From Burkholderia sp. 8Y (GTDB lineage Bacteria > Pseudomonadota > Gammaproteobacteria > Burkholderiales > Burkholderiaceae), in NCBI RefSeq assembly GCF_902506145.1, contig NZ_LR733519.1, positions 1,267,777-1,331,776 on the forward strand: 64,000 nucleotides of DNA, in the 5' to 3' direction. The translations under genes and the position numbers were made by a program. The notes under the pieces were generated by a model. It was given only the letters and a program-made list of their open reading frames with translations. It did not search any database and had not been told where the DNA came from. Of this stretch, positions 46,088 through 55,419 are shown one piece after another. Each line of letters starts with the position of its first letter. Position 1 is the first letter of the stretch.

Positions 46088-47571
46088 GCGGCCTGTTCCT
46101 CGAAGCTGGCTGCGAGCAGCGCCTCTTCCGTGCATTCGTCGGCGTGCAGCACGCGCGTGACGGCCGCCGAGCGGAAGACATACGTGCGGTCGCAATGCGA
46201 CAGCTCTTCGTTTTCTGTCGTGTACCAGATGAACGTGCGGCCCTTCGCGGCTTCGTCGTGAACGAGGCGATAGATATCGCGCTTGGTGCCGACATCGACG
46301 CCGCGCGTGGGGTCGTCCATCAAAATGAGTTGCGCGTCCGACGCCAGCGCGCGGGCGAACAGCACTTTCTGCTGATTGCCGCCCGAGAGCGACAAAATGC
46401 CCGCGCTCATCGACGCGCCGCGTATGCCGATCTTCGCGCGCCACGCTTCGACGAGCGCGCGCGCCGCCGAGAGGTCCACGAGACCGCGCTTCGGTTTCGC
46501 TCCGCCGAGCAGCCACCGCAAGTCGAGGTTCTGCGCAATCGACCAGACGGGAAACACGCCGTCGCGCCCGCGATCGCCCGCGACGAACGCCGCCTTCACG
46601 CGCGCCGCGCTGCGCTTCGTCGCCGCTTCGTAGATCGCGAGCAGCGCCTCGGTCTGACCTTGCCCCGCGAGTCCCGCGAAGCCGACGATCTCGCCGCGCG
46701 ACGCCTCGATCGCCGTGTGCTTCCTCGCGCCGACGTTCCAGCGCAAAGGCTTCGCTTCGCTGCGCGCATTGCGCGTGCGTGCGGTCGCGGGCGTCTTCTC
46801 CGCTTCGAGTTGCTGGCCCATCGCCTGAATGATCGACGCGCGGCTCGACTGCTCGCGCGGCAACACGCCGACGATGCCGCCGTCGCGCATCACCATCACG
46901 CGGTCCGCCACGCGTTCGATTTCGCCGAGCATGTGCGTGATGAGCAGACACGTGATGCCGCTTTGCGCCGCGCGCCGCACGAACGCGAGCAGTTGATCGG
47001 CGGTGTGAGCATCGAGCGACGATGTGGGTTCGTCGAGGATCAGAAGGCGCACGGGCGTATCCGTGACCGTGAAACCGCGCGCGATTTCCACCATCTGCTT
47101 CTGCGTGAGCGTCAGATCGGAAACAAGTTCATTGCCCTTGAGCCCATTGCCCGGAAAGATCTCCTCGAGCTTCTCGCGCATGAGCGCGGTCGCACGGCGC
47201 CGCCAGCCGCGTCCGCGCAGTTGCGGATGCACGATGGTCATGTTCTCGGCGACCGTCAGATTCGGGCAGAGCGACAGCTCCTGAAAAACGCAACGCACGC
47301 CCGCATGGCGCGCAGCGTTCGCGTCGTAGTGAGGCGCGTCGCGGCCATCCACTTCGATGCGGCCCTGCGTCGGCGCGTATACGCCCGCGAGCACGGCCAT
47401 CAGCGTCGATTTGCCCGCGCCGTTGTGTCCCGCGATGCCGACGCATTCACCGCGCATGAACGCAAAGTCGATGTCCGCGAGCGCGCGCACCCGCCCGAAG
47501 GTCTTGCCGATACCTTCGAAGCGGATCAGCGCGCCCGCTTCCTCGTTGCTGATGCTTGCTGTTGCGCCCAT
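46084..47571 (-). CDS. Sugar ABC transporter ATP-binding protein, RbsA type
   Basis: 495 residues with tandem nucleotide-binding domains. Domain 1: Walker [25 protein letters not shown] as degenerate signature, Walker [14 protein letters not shown]. Domain 2: P-loop remnant [16 protein letters not shown], signature [32 protein letters not shown]. It serves the two permeases downstream. It lies 32 bases after the first binding protein gene. Confidence 0.92.
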   Translation of the reverse strand: MGATASISNEEAGALIRFEGIGKTFGRVRALADIDFAFMRGECVGIAGHNGAGKSTLMAVLAGVYAPTQGRIEVDGRDAPHYDANAARHAGVRCVFQELSLCPNLTVAENMTIVHPQLRGRGWRRRATALMREKLEEIFPGNGLKGNELVSDLTLTQKQMVEIARGFTVTDTPVRLLILDEPTSSLDAHTADQLLAFVRRAAQSGITCLLITHMLGEIERVADRVMVMRDGGIVGVLPREQSSRASIIQAMGQQLEAEKTPATARTRNARSEAKPLRWNVGARKHTAIEASRGEIVGFAGLAGQGQTEALLAIYEAATKRSAARVKAAFVAGDRGRDGVFPVWSIAQNLDLRWLLGGAKPKRGLVDLSAARALVEAWRAKIGIRGASMSAGILSLSGGNQQKVLFARALASDAQLILMDDPTRGVDVGTKRDIYRLVHDEAAKGRTFIWYTTENEELSHCDRTYVFRSAAVTRVLHADECTEEALLAASFEEQAA

Positions 47572-47603
47572 TCACATGCCTCCATGCGTGGCGACTGGCG
47601 TGC

Positions 47604-48638
47604 TTATTTCTTGTCGAGCAAGGCCACGGTCTGCGGCAACGTATAGGTCACGTCGGCGATGCCGCCCGGCGGCGTGGCGGCGAGCTTGGCCGGCAGTTGC
47701 TGTTGCGAGATGGCGAGCAGCGGCACGTTGATGGTCACTTCCTTCGGGATCTTCTTGCCCGCGAGCACCTGCTGCGCGACCCAGAACGCGAACGACACCG
47801 CGCCCGGCGGATTCGACAGCGAGCGCGACTGATAGCCCGTCTTCGTCTGCTCGTTCCACCACTGAAGCTCGGGATACGTGCTGCCGATGATCATCGGCGG
47901 CGCGGGGCGATTCGCAGCCTTGAACGCCTGCGCGATGCCGAACGACATTTCGCCTTCGGTGGCGACCCCATCCACTTGCGGCAGTGTCGGAAGAATGCCA
48001 GCGACGGCTTTCTGCGCGACCGATTGCGTCCAGTCGCCGTTCACCGAGCCGACGAGCTTCAGCCCCGGATGCTTCTTGAGCCCGTCGAGCACGCCTTCGT
48101 GCATGAGGTTGTCCACCGAAATGCCGGCCACGCCGCGCACTTCCAGAATGTTGCCCTTTCCGTTGAGCCGCGTCGCCAGATAGTCGACGCCCTGCTCCGC
48201 CCAGCCCTTGAAGTCGAAGTTCACGCGATACGCGCACGGTTCGTCGACCACGCCGTCGAACGACACGACGACCACGCCCGCGGCGCAGGCCTTCTTGATC
48301 GTACCGTTGAGCGCGGTGGGAGAAACGGCGTCGATGACGATCGCGTTATAGCCCTGAAGAATCAGGTTTTGCACCTGCTGCGCCTGCTCGGTCACCTGAT
48401 TTTCGGCGGTCGTGAAAGCGGGCGCGGCGGCGATCTTCTTGTCGGCGACGGCTTGCTGCGACACGGCGTTCCAGCTCTTGAGCATCGACTGCCGCCACGC
48501 GTTGCCCGCGAAGCTGTTGGACAGCGCGATCTTCTTTTGCGAGGTGTCGCCCGTTGCGACCTGCGCGTGCGCGGCGCTGCCGATGGCGCACACGGCGAGC
48601 GCGAGCGCGGCCCTGACCTGCATTCCTTTACGGAACAT
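47604..48638 (-). CDS. Sugar ABC transporter substrate-binding protein (paralog 2)
   Basis: 344 residues with a signal peptide ending near AHAQVATGDTSQ and a RbsB-type fold: KIALSNSFAGNAWRQSMLKS, YNAIVIDAVSPTALNGTIKK, VVSFDGVVDEPCAYRVNFDF. It is the paralog of the protein at 42151, differing mostly in the ligand-lobe segment near IIGSTYPELQWWNEQTKTGY. AAAGGAGACGAC precedes the ATG at 48638. First gene of the operon; the promoter lies at about 48811-48839. Confidence 0.9.
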   Translation of the reverse strand: MFRKGMQVRAALALAVCAIGSAAHAQVATGDTSQKKIALSNSFAGNAWRQSMLKSWNAVSQQAVADKKIAAAPAFTTAENQVTEQAQQVQNLILQGYNAIVIDAVSPTALNGTIKKACAAGVVVVSFDGVVDEPCAYRVNFDFKGWAEQGVDYLATRLNGKGNILEVRGVAGISVDNLMHEGVLDGLKKHPGLKLVGSVNGDWTQSVAQKAVAGILPTLPQVDGVATEGEMSFGIAQAFKAANRPAPPMIIGSTYPELQWWNEQTKTGYQSRSLSNPPGAVSFAFWVAQQVLAGKKIPKEVTINVPLLAISQQQLPAKLAATPPGGIADVTYTLPQTVALLDKK

Positions 48639-48810
48639 CTAGTCGTCTCCTTTCATTGTTCTTGTAAAGAGGCGCGACGCGACTTCATCACCAGCACGCC
48701 TCTTCCGGGCGCATCCGCACGGGTGCGAACGCGACGCTTCCAGACAAGTCTGCTTGATTCGTCCTGCGGTCAGGCCAATCGTGGTGGTCAGGCCACCCGA
48801 TCGCCGAGCC

Positions 48811-48839
48811 AGTATAGCGACTGGTGCTAACGCGTGCAA
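48811..48839 (-). promoter_or_regulatory. Sigma70 promoter TTGCAC-N17-TATACT of the sugar ABC operon
   Basis: Read on -, TTGCAC (48839-48834) and TATACT (48816-48811) are separated by exactly 17 bases, close to the sigma70 consensus. It points at the binding protein gene starting at 48638. The LacI-type operator at 48848-48861 lies directly upstream of the -35 box, and a half-site-like GTTAGC lies in the spacer. Confidence 0.65.
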
Positions 48840-48847
48840 TTCGATGG

Positions 48848-48861
48848 CGTTACCGGTAACG
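48848..48861. promoter_or_regulatory. LacI-type operator CGTTACCGGTAACG
   Basis: A perfect 14-base palindrome, CGTTACC-GGTAACG, adjacent to the -35 box of the sugar ABC operon. The core GTTACCGGTAAC equals that of the E. coli gluconate (GntR, LacI-family) operator ATGTTACCGGTAACAT. It also resembles the dyad by the LacI gene at 28288-28303, which is the only LacI-family gene in the window. Confidence 0.65.
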
Positions 48862-49013
48862 GCCGCCATTCGTTGCGGGGCGGGCGCGCGCCCGGAACGC
48901 GAGCGGCACGACATCCGGCCCGTTCGTCGATGAGCACGCCGAATTCCTGCGAGCGCCCGCCGCTATCAGTCATTAGAATGGCTGGACTGCCTGCCAACTT
49001 CTCGTGAGAGCAC

Positions 49014-50219
49014 ATGAGCTTCGCGCGCAAGGCCACCTGGGCCGCCTGCATCGACAATCTCGCGTTCTCCGATACCGAAACGGTGCCGGTCGCCGTGCTC
49101 GTGCGGCAGCGAAAGGCACTGGCGGCCTTGCACGACGCATTCCAGGGCGAACGTTCGATTGCCCGGCTGCGCGACATCGCCGTGCAGGCCGCCTCGGCAG
49201 GCTGTGCGTCGCCGATGGCGAAGGTCCTCGAACTGCAGAGCGCCGACAACACGCTCATCCTGAAAGCGCAGGTTGGGATGGGCGCATCGGCCATCGGGCG
49301 CGAAGCGGGCACGGCGGAAGCCGGCAATCCGCCCGGCGAAGCGTTGATTTTCGCGCGGCCCGTCGTCGTGGCCGATGTACCCGCCGAACGCGGCGAGCTT
49401 GCGCCCGCGATTCTTCACGACTATCACGTGGTGACTTCGGTGAGCCTGCCGCTCATCGGCGCACAGGGACCGTACGGCATCCTCGAAGTGGACTACGACC
49501 AGCGACACGAAGTGGATGCCTCCCACCTTTCGTTTCTGGCCTCGATTGCCGCGATCCTCGCGGAAGGCATCGAGTCGCGGCAGCGGCAGGACGAACTGAT
49601 CGAAGACCGCGACGCTAAAGTGACGCTCCTGCGCGAGCAGCAGCATCGCATTCGCAATAATTTTCAGATGATTACCGCGCTGCTCGAACGGCGGGCGAGC
49701 GAATGCGCGGACCCGGCCGTCCAGAAGGGCTTTCGCGAGGTGGAGCGCCGCGTCTTTGCGATGGCATCGCTCTATGACCATCTGCTCGGGCTAGGCGACC
49801 ATGCGGAAAGCGTCGATCTCGGCGCGTATCTTGAAAACATGTGCGCGAGTTTCGACGACTTCTACGATCTGCGCGGCAGCCAGGTCTCGCTCACGCTATC
49901 GCTTGCGCGCGGCGCGGCGGCGCTTCCGATCGACACGTGCGCCGCGATCGGCACGGTCGTCAACGAACTGGTGGCGAACGCCGTCGAACATGCCTTTGGT
50001 GGCGCGCCCGGCAACGTTCGCGTCGCGATGCAGCGCACGGGCGCGGGCGTGGTGATCGAAGTCAGCGACGACGGACGCGGCTACGCGCCGGGCGCAAGCG
50101 ACAGCACGGGATTGAGCACGGTGCGACGGATCGTCGGCATGTTCGGCGGGCGGCTGGACGTGCAGTCGCAACCGGGCGCGGGAACGCGATGGACGTTGAC
50201 CGTCACCAAGCCTGACTGA
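49014..50219 (+). CDS. Sensor histidine kinase, GAF + HisKA_2/HWE type
   Basis: 401 residues, no membrane span. A GAF domain covers about residues 45-190 (SPMAKVLELQSADNTLILKA, YGILEVDYDQ). The dimerisation/phosphoacceptor helix is LLREQQHRIRNNFQMITALL, with the histidine of QHRIRNNFQ in place of the usual HHRVKNNLQ. The ATPase domain has the N-box ELVANAVEHAF and G-box VSDDGRGYAPG. It is a soluble sensor of the group seen with general-stress and light signalling. No response regulator lies next to it, so its partner is elsewhere. Confidence 0.87.
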   Translation: MSFARKATWAACIDNLAFSDTETVPVAVLVRQRKALAALHDAFQGERSIARLRDIAVQAASAGCASPMAKVLELQSADNTLILKAQVGMGASAIGREAGTAEAGNPPGEALIFARPVVVADVPAERGELAPAILHDYHVVTSVSLPLIGAQGPYGILEVDYDQRHEVDASHLSFLASIAAILAEGIESRQRQDELIEDRDAKVTLLREQQHRIRNNFQMITALLERRASECADPAVQKGFREVERRVFAMASLYDHLLGLGDHAESVDLGAYLENMCASFDDFYDLRGSQVSLTLSLARGAAALPIDTCAAIGTVVNELVANAVEHAFGGAPGNVRVAMQRTGAGVVIEVSDDGRGYAPGASDSTGLSTVRRIVGMFGGRLDVQSQPGAGTRWTLTVTKPD

Positions 50220-50716
50220 ACGCCTGCGCTCGCGCGCGTAGCAGGCAGAGGGCTTGCTGATGGCTGCCGGAGACCACTGCCGAGGACAACGCCATGACCC
50301 TGTTCCGCCTGCCCGCGATTCACGCCACGCGCGGCGCCGCGCTGCCGCTTGCTTTCTGGATGTCGACGCCCGAGGGCACGCCATCGGATGAGCCGGACGA
50401 CGACCTCGACGACGTGCTCGACGAAACCGGCGCGGTGACGAACCGGAGCAACGGCAAGACGGGCACGGATACGGAAGCCGAGCCGGACCCGAAGTCGTGA
50501 GCGGGATCGCGCGTCGCTGCTTCTCGTTAGTCTGACCCGGCGGATCGAACGCGCGTAATCGTCCTGGACACGCCGTGCCGTACAGCGGGCGTCTCGCAGG
50601 GCTGCGGCATACGTCGACATCGGACAACGCCCCACTGCATCAAAAAGACAAGCACTCCACCCGATGACCGGCATAAGCATTGCTCCCATCCGCAGATCGG
50701 TCAACGGAGAGCGGTA
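50220..50716. other. Intergenic region with one possible small gene
   Basis: 497 bases. GCCTGC at 50222-50227 pairs with GCAGGC at 50241-50246, a weak hairpin just after the kinase stop. A 68-codon ORF at 50294-50500 is listed separately. The remainder up to the molybdoenzyme start shows no other supported feature. Confidence 0.35.
50294..50500 (+). CDS. Possible small acidic protein, 68 residues
   Basis: The ATG is preceded by GAGGACAACGCC, a fair ribosome site. The frame encodes 68 residues: a slightly hydrophobic start (MTLFRLPAIHATRGAALPLA) and a strongly acidic tail (EPDDDLDDVLDE, then EAEPDPKS). No family is recognised. High GC makes chance frames of this size common, so support is limited to the ribosome site and composition. 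Confidence 0.35.
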   Translation: MTLFRLPAIHATRGAALPLAFWMSTPEGTPSDEPDDDLDDVLDETGAVTNRSNGKTGTDTEAEPDPKS

Positions 50717-53134
50717 ATGAGCAAGCGTGAAGTTCCGGGCGTGGGCCCGTATGGCGGACCGGCGGGTGGCTGGGGTGCATTGCAGGCCGTCGCACGGGCG
50801 CTGAAGCAGCAAATGGGCGTCGCACGCGAAGCGACGATGCTCCTCAAGGTCAATCAGCCCGCAGGCTTCGATTGTCCGGGTTGCGCGTGGCCCGACCCAC
50901 GCAGCACGTCGTCGTTCGAATTCTGCGAGAACGGCGCGAAGGCTGTCTCGTGGGAAGCCACGACCAAGCGCACGACGCCCGAATTCTTCGGACACCATAC
51001 CGTCAGCGAACTCTGGACCTGGAGCGACTTCGCGCTGGAAGACGAAGGACGGCTCACGCATCCCATGCGCTACGACGCCGCTTCCGACCGCTATCTGCCG
51101 ATCTCCTGGGACGAAGCGTTCGAGCGCATCGGTCAGGCGTTGCGTGCGCTGCCGGACCCGAACATGGCGGAGTTCTACACATCGGGCCGCGCATCGAACG
51201 AAGCGGCGTTCCTGTATCAACTGTTCGCGCGGCGCTTCGGCACCAACAACTTCCCCGACTGCTCGAACATGTGCCACGAACCGACGAGCGTCGGTCTGCC
51301 CGAGTCCATCGGCGTGGGCAAGGGAACGGTGACGCTCGCGGACTTCGATCATTGCGACGCCATCTTCTGCATCGGACACAATCCCGGCACCAATCACCCG
51401 CGCATGCTCGCGACGCTGCGCGCGGCGGCGCGACGCGGCGCGAAGATCGTCGTGCTCAATCCGCTGCGCGAACGCGGACTGGAGCGGTTCGCGTCACCGC
51501 AGGACCCGGTCGAGATGGTCACCGGCCGCTCGACCGCCATCGCCACGGATTACATTCAGGTGAAGATCGGCGGCGATGTCGCGTTCCTCAAGGGCATGAT
51601 GAAGACCGTGGTCGCCCTCGACCGCGAGAGCATGGCGCAAGGCGGCCAAGGCGTGCTGGACCGCGCGTTCATCGACGACCATACGAGCGGCATCGACGAA
51701 CTCATCGCGGATATCGACGCCACGTCGTGGGAGCAGATCGTCGGCGCGTCGGGCATCGAGCGCGGGGAGATCGAACATATCGGCAAGCTGTATGCGGACG
51801 CGAAAGCCGTAATCGCGTGCTATGGCATGGGCATCACGCAGCATCACAGCGGCACGGCCAACGTCCAGCAGATCGTCAATCTGCTGCTTCTGCGCGGCAA
51901 CATCGGGCGCGATGGCGCGGGTATCTGTCCGTTGCGCGGACATTCCAACGTGCAGGGCGATCGCACGGTCGGCATTACCGAAATCCCGCATCAGGAGATG
52001 CTCGATTCGATGGAGCGCGTGTTCGGCTTCACGCCGCCGCGCGAGCACGGCCACGGCGCGATCTCCGCGATCGAAGCCATGCGCGACGGCCGCGCCAAGG
52101 CGCTGATCGCGCTCGGCGGCAATCTGCCGGTGGCGATGTCCGACACGCCGGCCTGCTACGAAGCCATGCGCAAGCTCGACCTCGCCGTGCATATCGCGAC
52201 GAAGTTGAACCGCTCGCATCTGCTCGTCGCGAAGGAAACGATTCTGCTGCCCTGCCTCGGCCGCACGGAGTTGGATGTGCAGCAGACGGGGCCGCAGTCC
52301 ATCACGGTCGAGGATTCCATGTCGATGGTGCATGCGTCGCGCGGATCGCTGCCGCCTGCGTCCGAACATTTGCGCTCGGAGCCGGCCATTGTCGCGGGCA
52401 TGGCGAAGGCCACGCTCGACGACCCGTCGCTCGACTGGGACGGCTGGGTGGCGGACTACAACCGCATCCGCGATCTCATCGAGAAAGTGTTTCCGCAGTT
52501 CGATCACTTCAACGAGCGCATTCAGGATCCGGGCGGCTTTCGGCTTTTCAACGCCGCCGCCGCGCGCCGGTGGGACACGCCGGGCGGCCGGGCGCGCTTC
52601 ATTGCGCACAAGGGCGTGATGATGGACCCGCGCGTGGACCGCAGCGACGCGCTGATTCTCGCGACGATCCGCAGCCACGATCAGTACAACACGACGATCT
52701 ACGGCTTCAACGATCGCTATCGCGGGATTACCGGGCGGCGCGACGTGGTGTTCGTGAACGAGCGCGATCTGGAAGCACGCGGGCTTCAGCACGGCGATAT
52801 CGTGGATCTGGAGACGATCGAAAGCACGGTGAGCGTCGGCGGCTCGCGGCGTCTGTGCGGGCTGACTGCGGTGGCGTTCGATATCGCGCCGGGGTCCATC
52901 GCCGCGTACTATCCGGAAGCGAATTGTCTTGTGTCGCTAACCGACAACGATGCACGCAGCGGCACGCCTGCGTACAAGTCGATTCCGGTGCTGCTCTCGC
53001 TGAGTCAGGGCGACTGTCAGGTGGGCGCGGACGCCCACGCGTGGCAGCACGGCGATGTTCCGAACGACAAGACCGGCGCGGCGGTCGCGGCGGAAGAGCC
53101 GGAGCATCGGCGCGTAAGGGGCACGCCGAACTGA
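50717..53134 (+). CDS. FdhF/YdeP-family molybdopterin oxidoreductase
   Basis: 805 residues, a large molybdopterin enzyme related to formate dehydrogenase H and E. coli YdeP. The N-terminus has a cysteine cluster (FDCPGCAWPDP...FEFCENG). The pterin-binding domains include FYTSGRASNEAAFLYQLFAR, DCSNMCHEPTSVGLPESIG, CYGMGITQHHSGTANVQQIV and LRGNIGRDGAGICPLRGHSN; the C-terminal molydopterin dinucleotide-binding domain starts near ALILATIRSHDQYNTTIYG. GGAGAGCGGTA precedes the ATG. It has no membrane or signal sequence, so it is cytoplasmic. Substrate unknown; YdeP is linked to acid resistance in E. coli. Confidence 0.87.
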   Translation: MSKREVPGVGPYGGPAGGWGALQAVARALKQQMGVAREATMLLKVNQPAGFDCPGCAWPDPRSTSSFEFCENGAKAVSWEATTKRTTPEFFGHHTVSELWTWSDFALEDEGRLTHPMRYDAASDRYLPISWDEAFERIGQALRALPDPNMAEFYTSGRASNEAAFLYQLFARRFGTNNFPDCSNMCHEPTSVGLPESIGVGKGTVTLADFDHCDAIFCIGHNPGTNHPRMLATLRAAARRGAKIVVLNPLRERGLERFASPQDPVEMVTGRSTAIATDYIQVKIGGDVAFLKGMMKTVVALDRESMAQGGQGVLDRAFIDDHTSGIDELIADIDATSWEQIVGASGIERGEIEHIGKLYADAKAVIACYGMGITQHHSGTANVQQIVNLLLLRGNIGRDGAGICPLRGHSNVQGDRTVGITEIPHQEMLDSMERVFGFTPPREHGHGAISAIEAMRDGRAKALIALGGNLPVAMSDTPACYEAMRKLDLAVHIATKLNRSHLLVAKETILLPCLGRTELDVQQTGPQSITVEDSMSMVHASRGSLPPASEHLRSEPAIVAGMAKATLDDPSLDWDGWVADYNRIRDLIEKVFPQFDHFNERIQDPGGFRLFNAAAARRWDTPGGRARFIAHKGVMMDPRVDRSDALILATIRSHDQYNTTIYGFNDRYRGITGRRDVVFVNERDLEARGLQHGDIVDLETIESTVSVGGSRRLCGLTAVAFDIAPGSIAAYYPEANCLVSLTDNDARSGTPAYKSIPVLLSLSQGDCQVGADAHAWQHGDVPNDKTGAAVAAEEPEHRRVRGTPN

Positions 53135-53719
53135 GGGGGGGTGCGGGGAGGAAGGCGGGTGATGTCGCGTCCGTCATCGTCGAGAGCATGCTCTTTTTGC
53201 GCAGCCTGTCGGCGGATAAGCGTTGGTTGGAGCACGCGCCTTCGACTTCGATACATTTCTGACTTCGGGCTGTCAATGACGGCTCCTCAGCTACGTTCGC
53301 AGCGTCGCTGCAGCGGAATAGTTACTGCCTAAAGACGAGCGACTCAACTCTTGCGCCGACGCAGACACGCACCAAGCAACCCCTCGATGCTGCCCTTGCC
53401 GACCGGATTCGCGCAATGAACCGAGTAGGCGAAATCCACCGGAATGAGATCCAAACCAGCAAGTCCAACACATAGCTCTCCTTCCGAATAAGCGGCTCGC
53501 CGCATTCATCAACCGGCGTCCAAATGCGGACGGAACGAGCCTTCCGCGTCCACCCTCGATCCGAGGGGGGAACAACGCCCCTTTAAGCTATAAACTAGCC
53601 GCAAGCGAGGTCGTCTGACGAGCAGTTTCAGCGGCCCGCGCACACGACTCGCCGCCAGCGTCGGTCGCCATGAACGTTGCTTCGTGTCGATCGGCCAGCG
53701 ATCACTACCAAGATCGAAG
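53135..53719. other. Intergenic region, no supported gene
   Basis: 585 bases between the molybdoenzyme and the DUF1254 gene. Short frames are present on both strands but lack ribosome sites and recognisable protein character. AGGGG and CCCCT near 53565-53582 can pair, and the TATAAA at 53590 could be a -10 box for the DUF1254 gene, though no good -35 was found. Confidence 0.35.
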
Positions 53720-55192
53720 ATGAACAAAAAGCTGATTTTCGCGCTGATTGCCGCAGGTTTGATTGCGGCCGCCACGACCCATGCGCAGGCGAAGGCGCCG
53801 TCGCCCGGATGGAGCGATGCCACGCCTGGCGGCCCTGACGCGAGTGTGCGGATCACCGAGAGCTATGCCCGGATGGTCGCGCGCGACACCTACTTCTGGG
53901 CGTGGCCGATGGTCAACATCTACAACCGCCGTCTCGCGTTCAAGCAGGCGCCGAAGGTAGGGTTGATGAACGGCACGATCCCCTACGCGCCGCTGAACCG
54001 CATGTCGATGCTGCACGACTACATCAAGCCAGAACAGCGATGGGTCGCGTGCCCTAATCAGGACGTTGCGTACGGCGCCGGGATCGCGGCGCTGGACGAG
54101 ACGCCGGTAGTCGTTCAGGTTCCCGATATGGGGAGTCGTTTCTGGGTCTACCAGATCGTCGATACACGGACCGACAGTTTCGCGCAGATGGGCGCCATGT
54201 ACGGCACGCGCCCCGGCTTCTATCTGCTCGTCGGACCCGGATGGAAGGGGAAGGTGCCTGCTGGCATCACGAAGGTTTTCCGCTCGACCACGGGCACAGC
54301 CTTCGTCGTGCCGCGCGTATTCATGGACGACACCGCCGAAGATCGCGCCGCCATCCAGTCAGCGATTGCCGGCATCGACATCTATCCGTTATCTGAATTC
54401 GACGGCAAGCCAAAACGTCACGACTGGACGCATCTGCCCACGCTGTCGTCGCCGACGGGTGAAAGCGATGGGGGCGGCGAGACGAAGTGGGTCATACCCG
54501 AGAAGTTCTTCGACGAGTTGCCGATGGTTCTGAAAGACACGCCGCCTCTGCACGGCGAGGAAGCGCGCTACGCGCAGATCAATGCGGTGTTGACCGCGGC
54601 GAAAGACGACCCCGCTCTCAAACGCGCGATGATCGACGAAGCGACGAAAGCCGATCAGGAACTCGTCGACCCGCTGCTGCAGTTCAGGAACTGGGGGCGC
54701 CCAGCAGGAAATCACTGGACCACCACCCGTAACAATGCTGCATTTGGCACGGACTACTTCACGCGCACGGCTGTCGCCAAGTCCAACATCCTCGTGAACG
54801 CGGCGGCGGAAACGAAGTACCTTTATCAAGACCTCGATGCGAATGGTCAGAGGCTTTCGGGAGCAAATCGGTACACGGTGACTTTCCCCAAGGGGCAGAC
54901 TCCTCCCGTCGATGGTTTCTGGTCTCTGACCATGTACGACAGTGCCCACTTCTTTGTGCCCAATCTATTGAAGCGTTATTCGCTCGGCACCAAGAACCGG
55001 AATCTGAAATTGAATGCGGACGGGTCACTCACCCTCTATGTCCAAGCCGACTCGCCAGGCGCCGACAAGGAAGCGAACTGGTTGCCAAGCCCGAGTGGAG
55101 CGCCCTTCTCGTTATATCTGCGCGCGTACGGGCCAAAGCCTTCCATCATCGACGGCTCGTGGACCCCGCCACCCGTGATTCTCGCCCACTAG
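53720..55192 (+). CDS. DUF1254/DUF1214-domain exported protein
   Basis: 490 residues. The signal peptide is MNKKLIFALIAAGLIAAATT with an AQA cleavage site. The N-terminal DUF1254 region (YARMVARDTYFWAWPMVNIY, VVVQVPDMGSRFWVYQIVD) is followed by a C-terminal DUF1214 region (VTFPKGQTPPVDGFWSLTMY, DGSLTLYVQADSPG). The biochemical role is not settled. The ATG at 53720 is favoured because it opens a clean signal peptide; an upstream ATG at 53684 does not. It stands alone between two intergenic regions. Confidence 0.87.
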   Translation: MNKKLIFALIAAGLIAAATTHAQAKAPSPGWSDATPGGPDASVRITESYARMVARDTYFWAWPMVNIYNRRLAFKQAPKVGLMNGTIPYAPLNRMSMLHDYIKPEQRWVACPNQDVAYGAGIAALDETPVVVQVPDMGSRFWVYQIVDTRTDSFAQMGAMYGTRPGFYLLVGPGWKGKVPAGITKVFRSTTGTAFVVPRVFMDDTAEDRAAIQSAIAGIDIYPLSEFDGKPKRHDWTHLPTLSSPTGESDGGGETKWVIPEKFFDELPMVLKDTPPLHGEEARYAQINAVLTAAKDDPALKRAMIDEATKADQELVDPLLQFRNWGRPAGNHWTTTRNNAAFGTDYFTRTAVAKSNILVNAAAETKYLYQDLDANGQRLSGANRYTVTFPKGQTPPVDGFWSLTMYDSAHFFVPNLLKRYSLGTKNRNLKLNADGSLTLYVQADSPGADKEANWLPSPSGAPFSLYLRAYGPKPSIIDGSWTPPPVILAH

Positions 55193-55419
55193 CTCTCATG
55201 GACTAACCCCGTTGCGCTTGCCCTGTTGAGAAGCACGGTCTGCCGGCGCTCGTCCTCGCTGCAAAGGACGGGCCACGAAACTGAATCGCGCTTCGATGAC
55301 AGGCGCAACGGCAAGCGCGTTTCCTCGCAGACGCAGACGAAACCGGCAGGGCGCAGAACGACGAGCATCCCGCGCGGCCCCCGCTTTCCAATGACCCGCT
55401 GAGTTATGCCCGGATCTCG

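Larger units (their letters stand above)
48639..49013. other. Intergenic control region between sugar operon and sensor kinase
   Basis: 375 bases without a supported gene between the divergent sugar operon (-) and the histidine kinase (+). It holds a strong - strand promoter and a LacI-type operator, both listed. The untranslated leader from the promoter to 48638 would be about 165 bases; I found no riboswitch motif in it. Confidence 0.5.

Noticed and set aside
44154..46295. A 713-residue version of the second permease
   Set aside because: Extension reads through the first permease in another frame; start at 45140 overlaps the upstream stop.
53141..53575. Short frames on both strands in the gap after the molybdoenzyme
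   Set aside because: No ribosome sites, no recognisable domains, Arg/Ser-rich composition.
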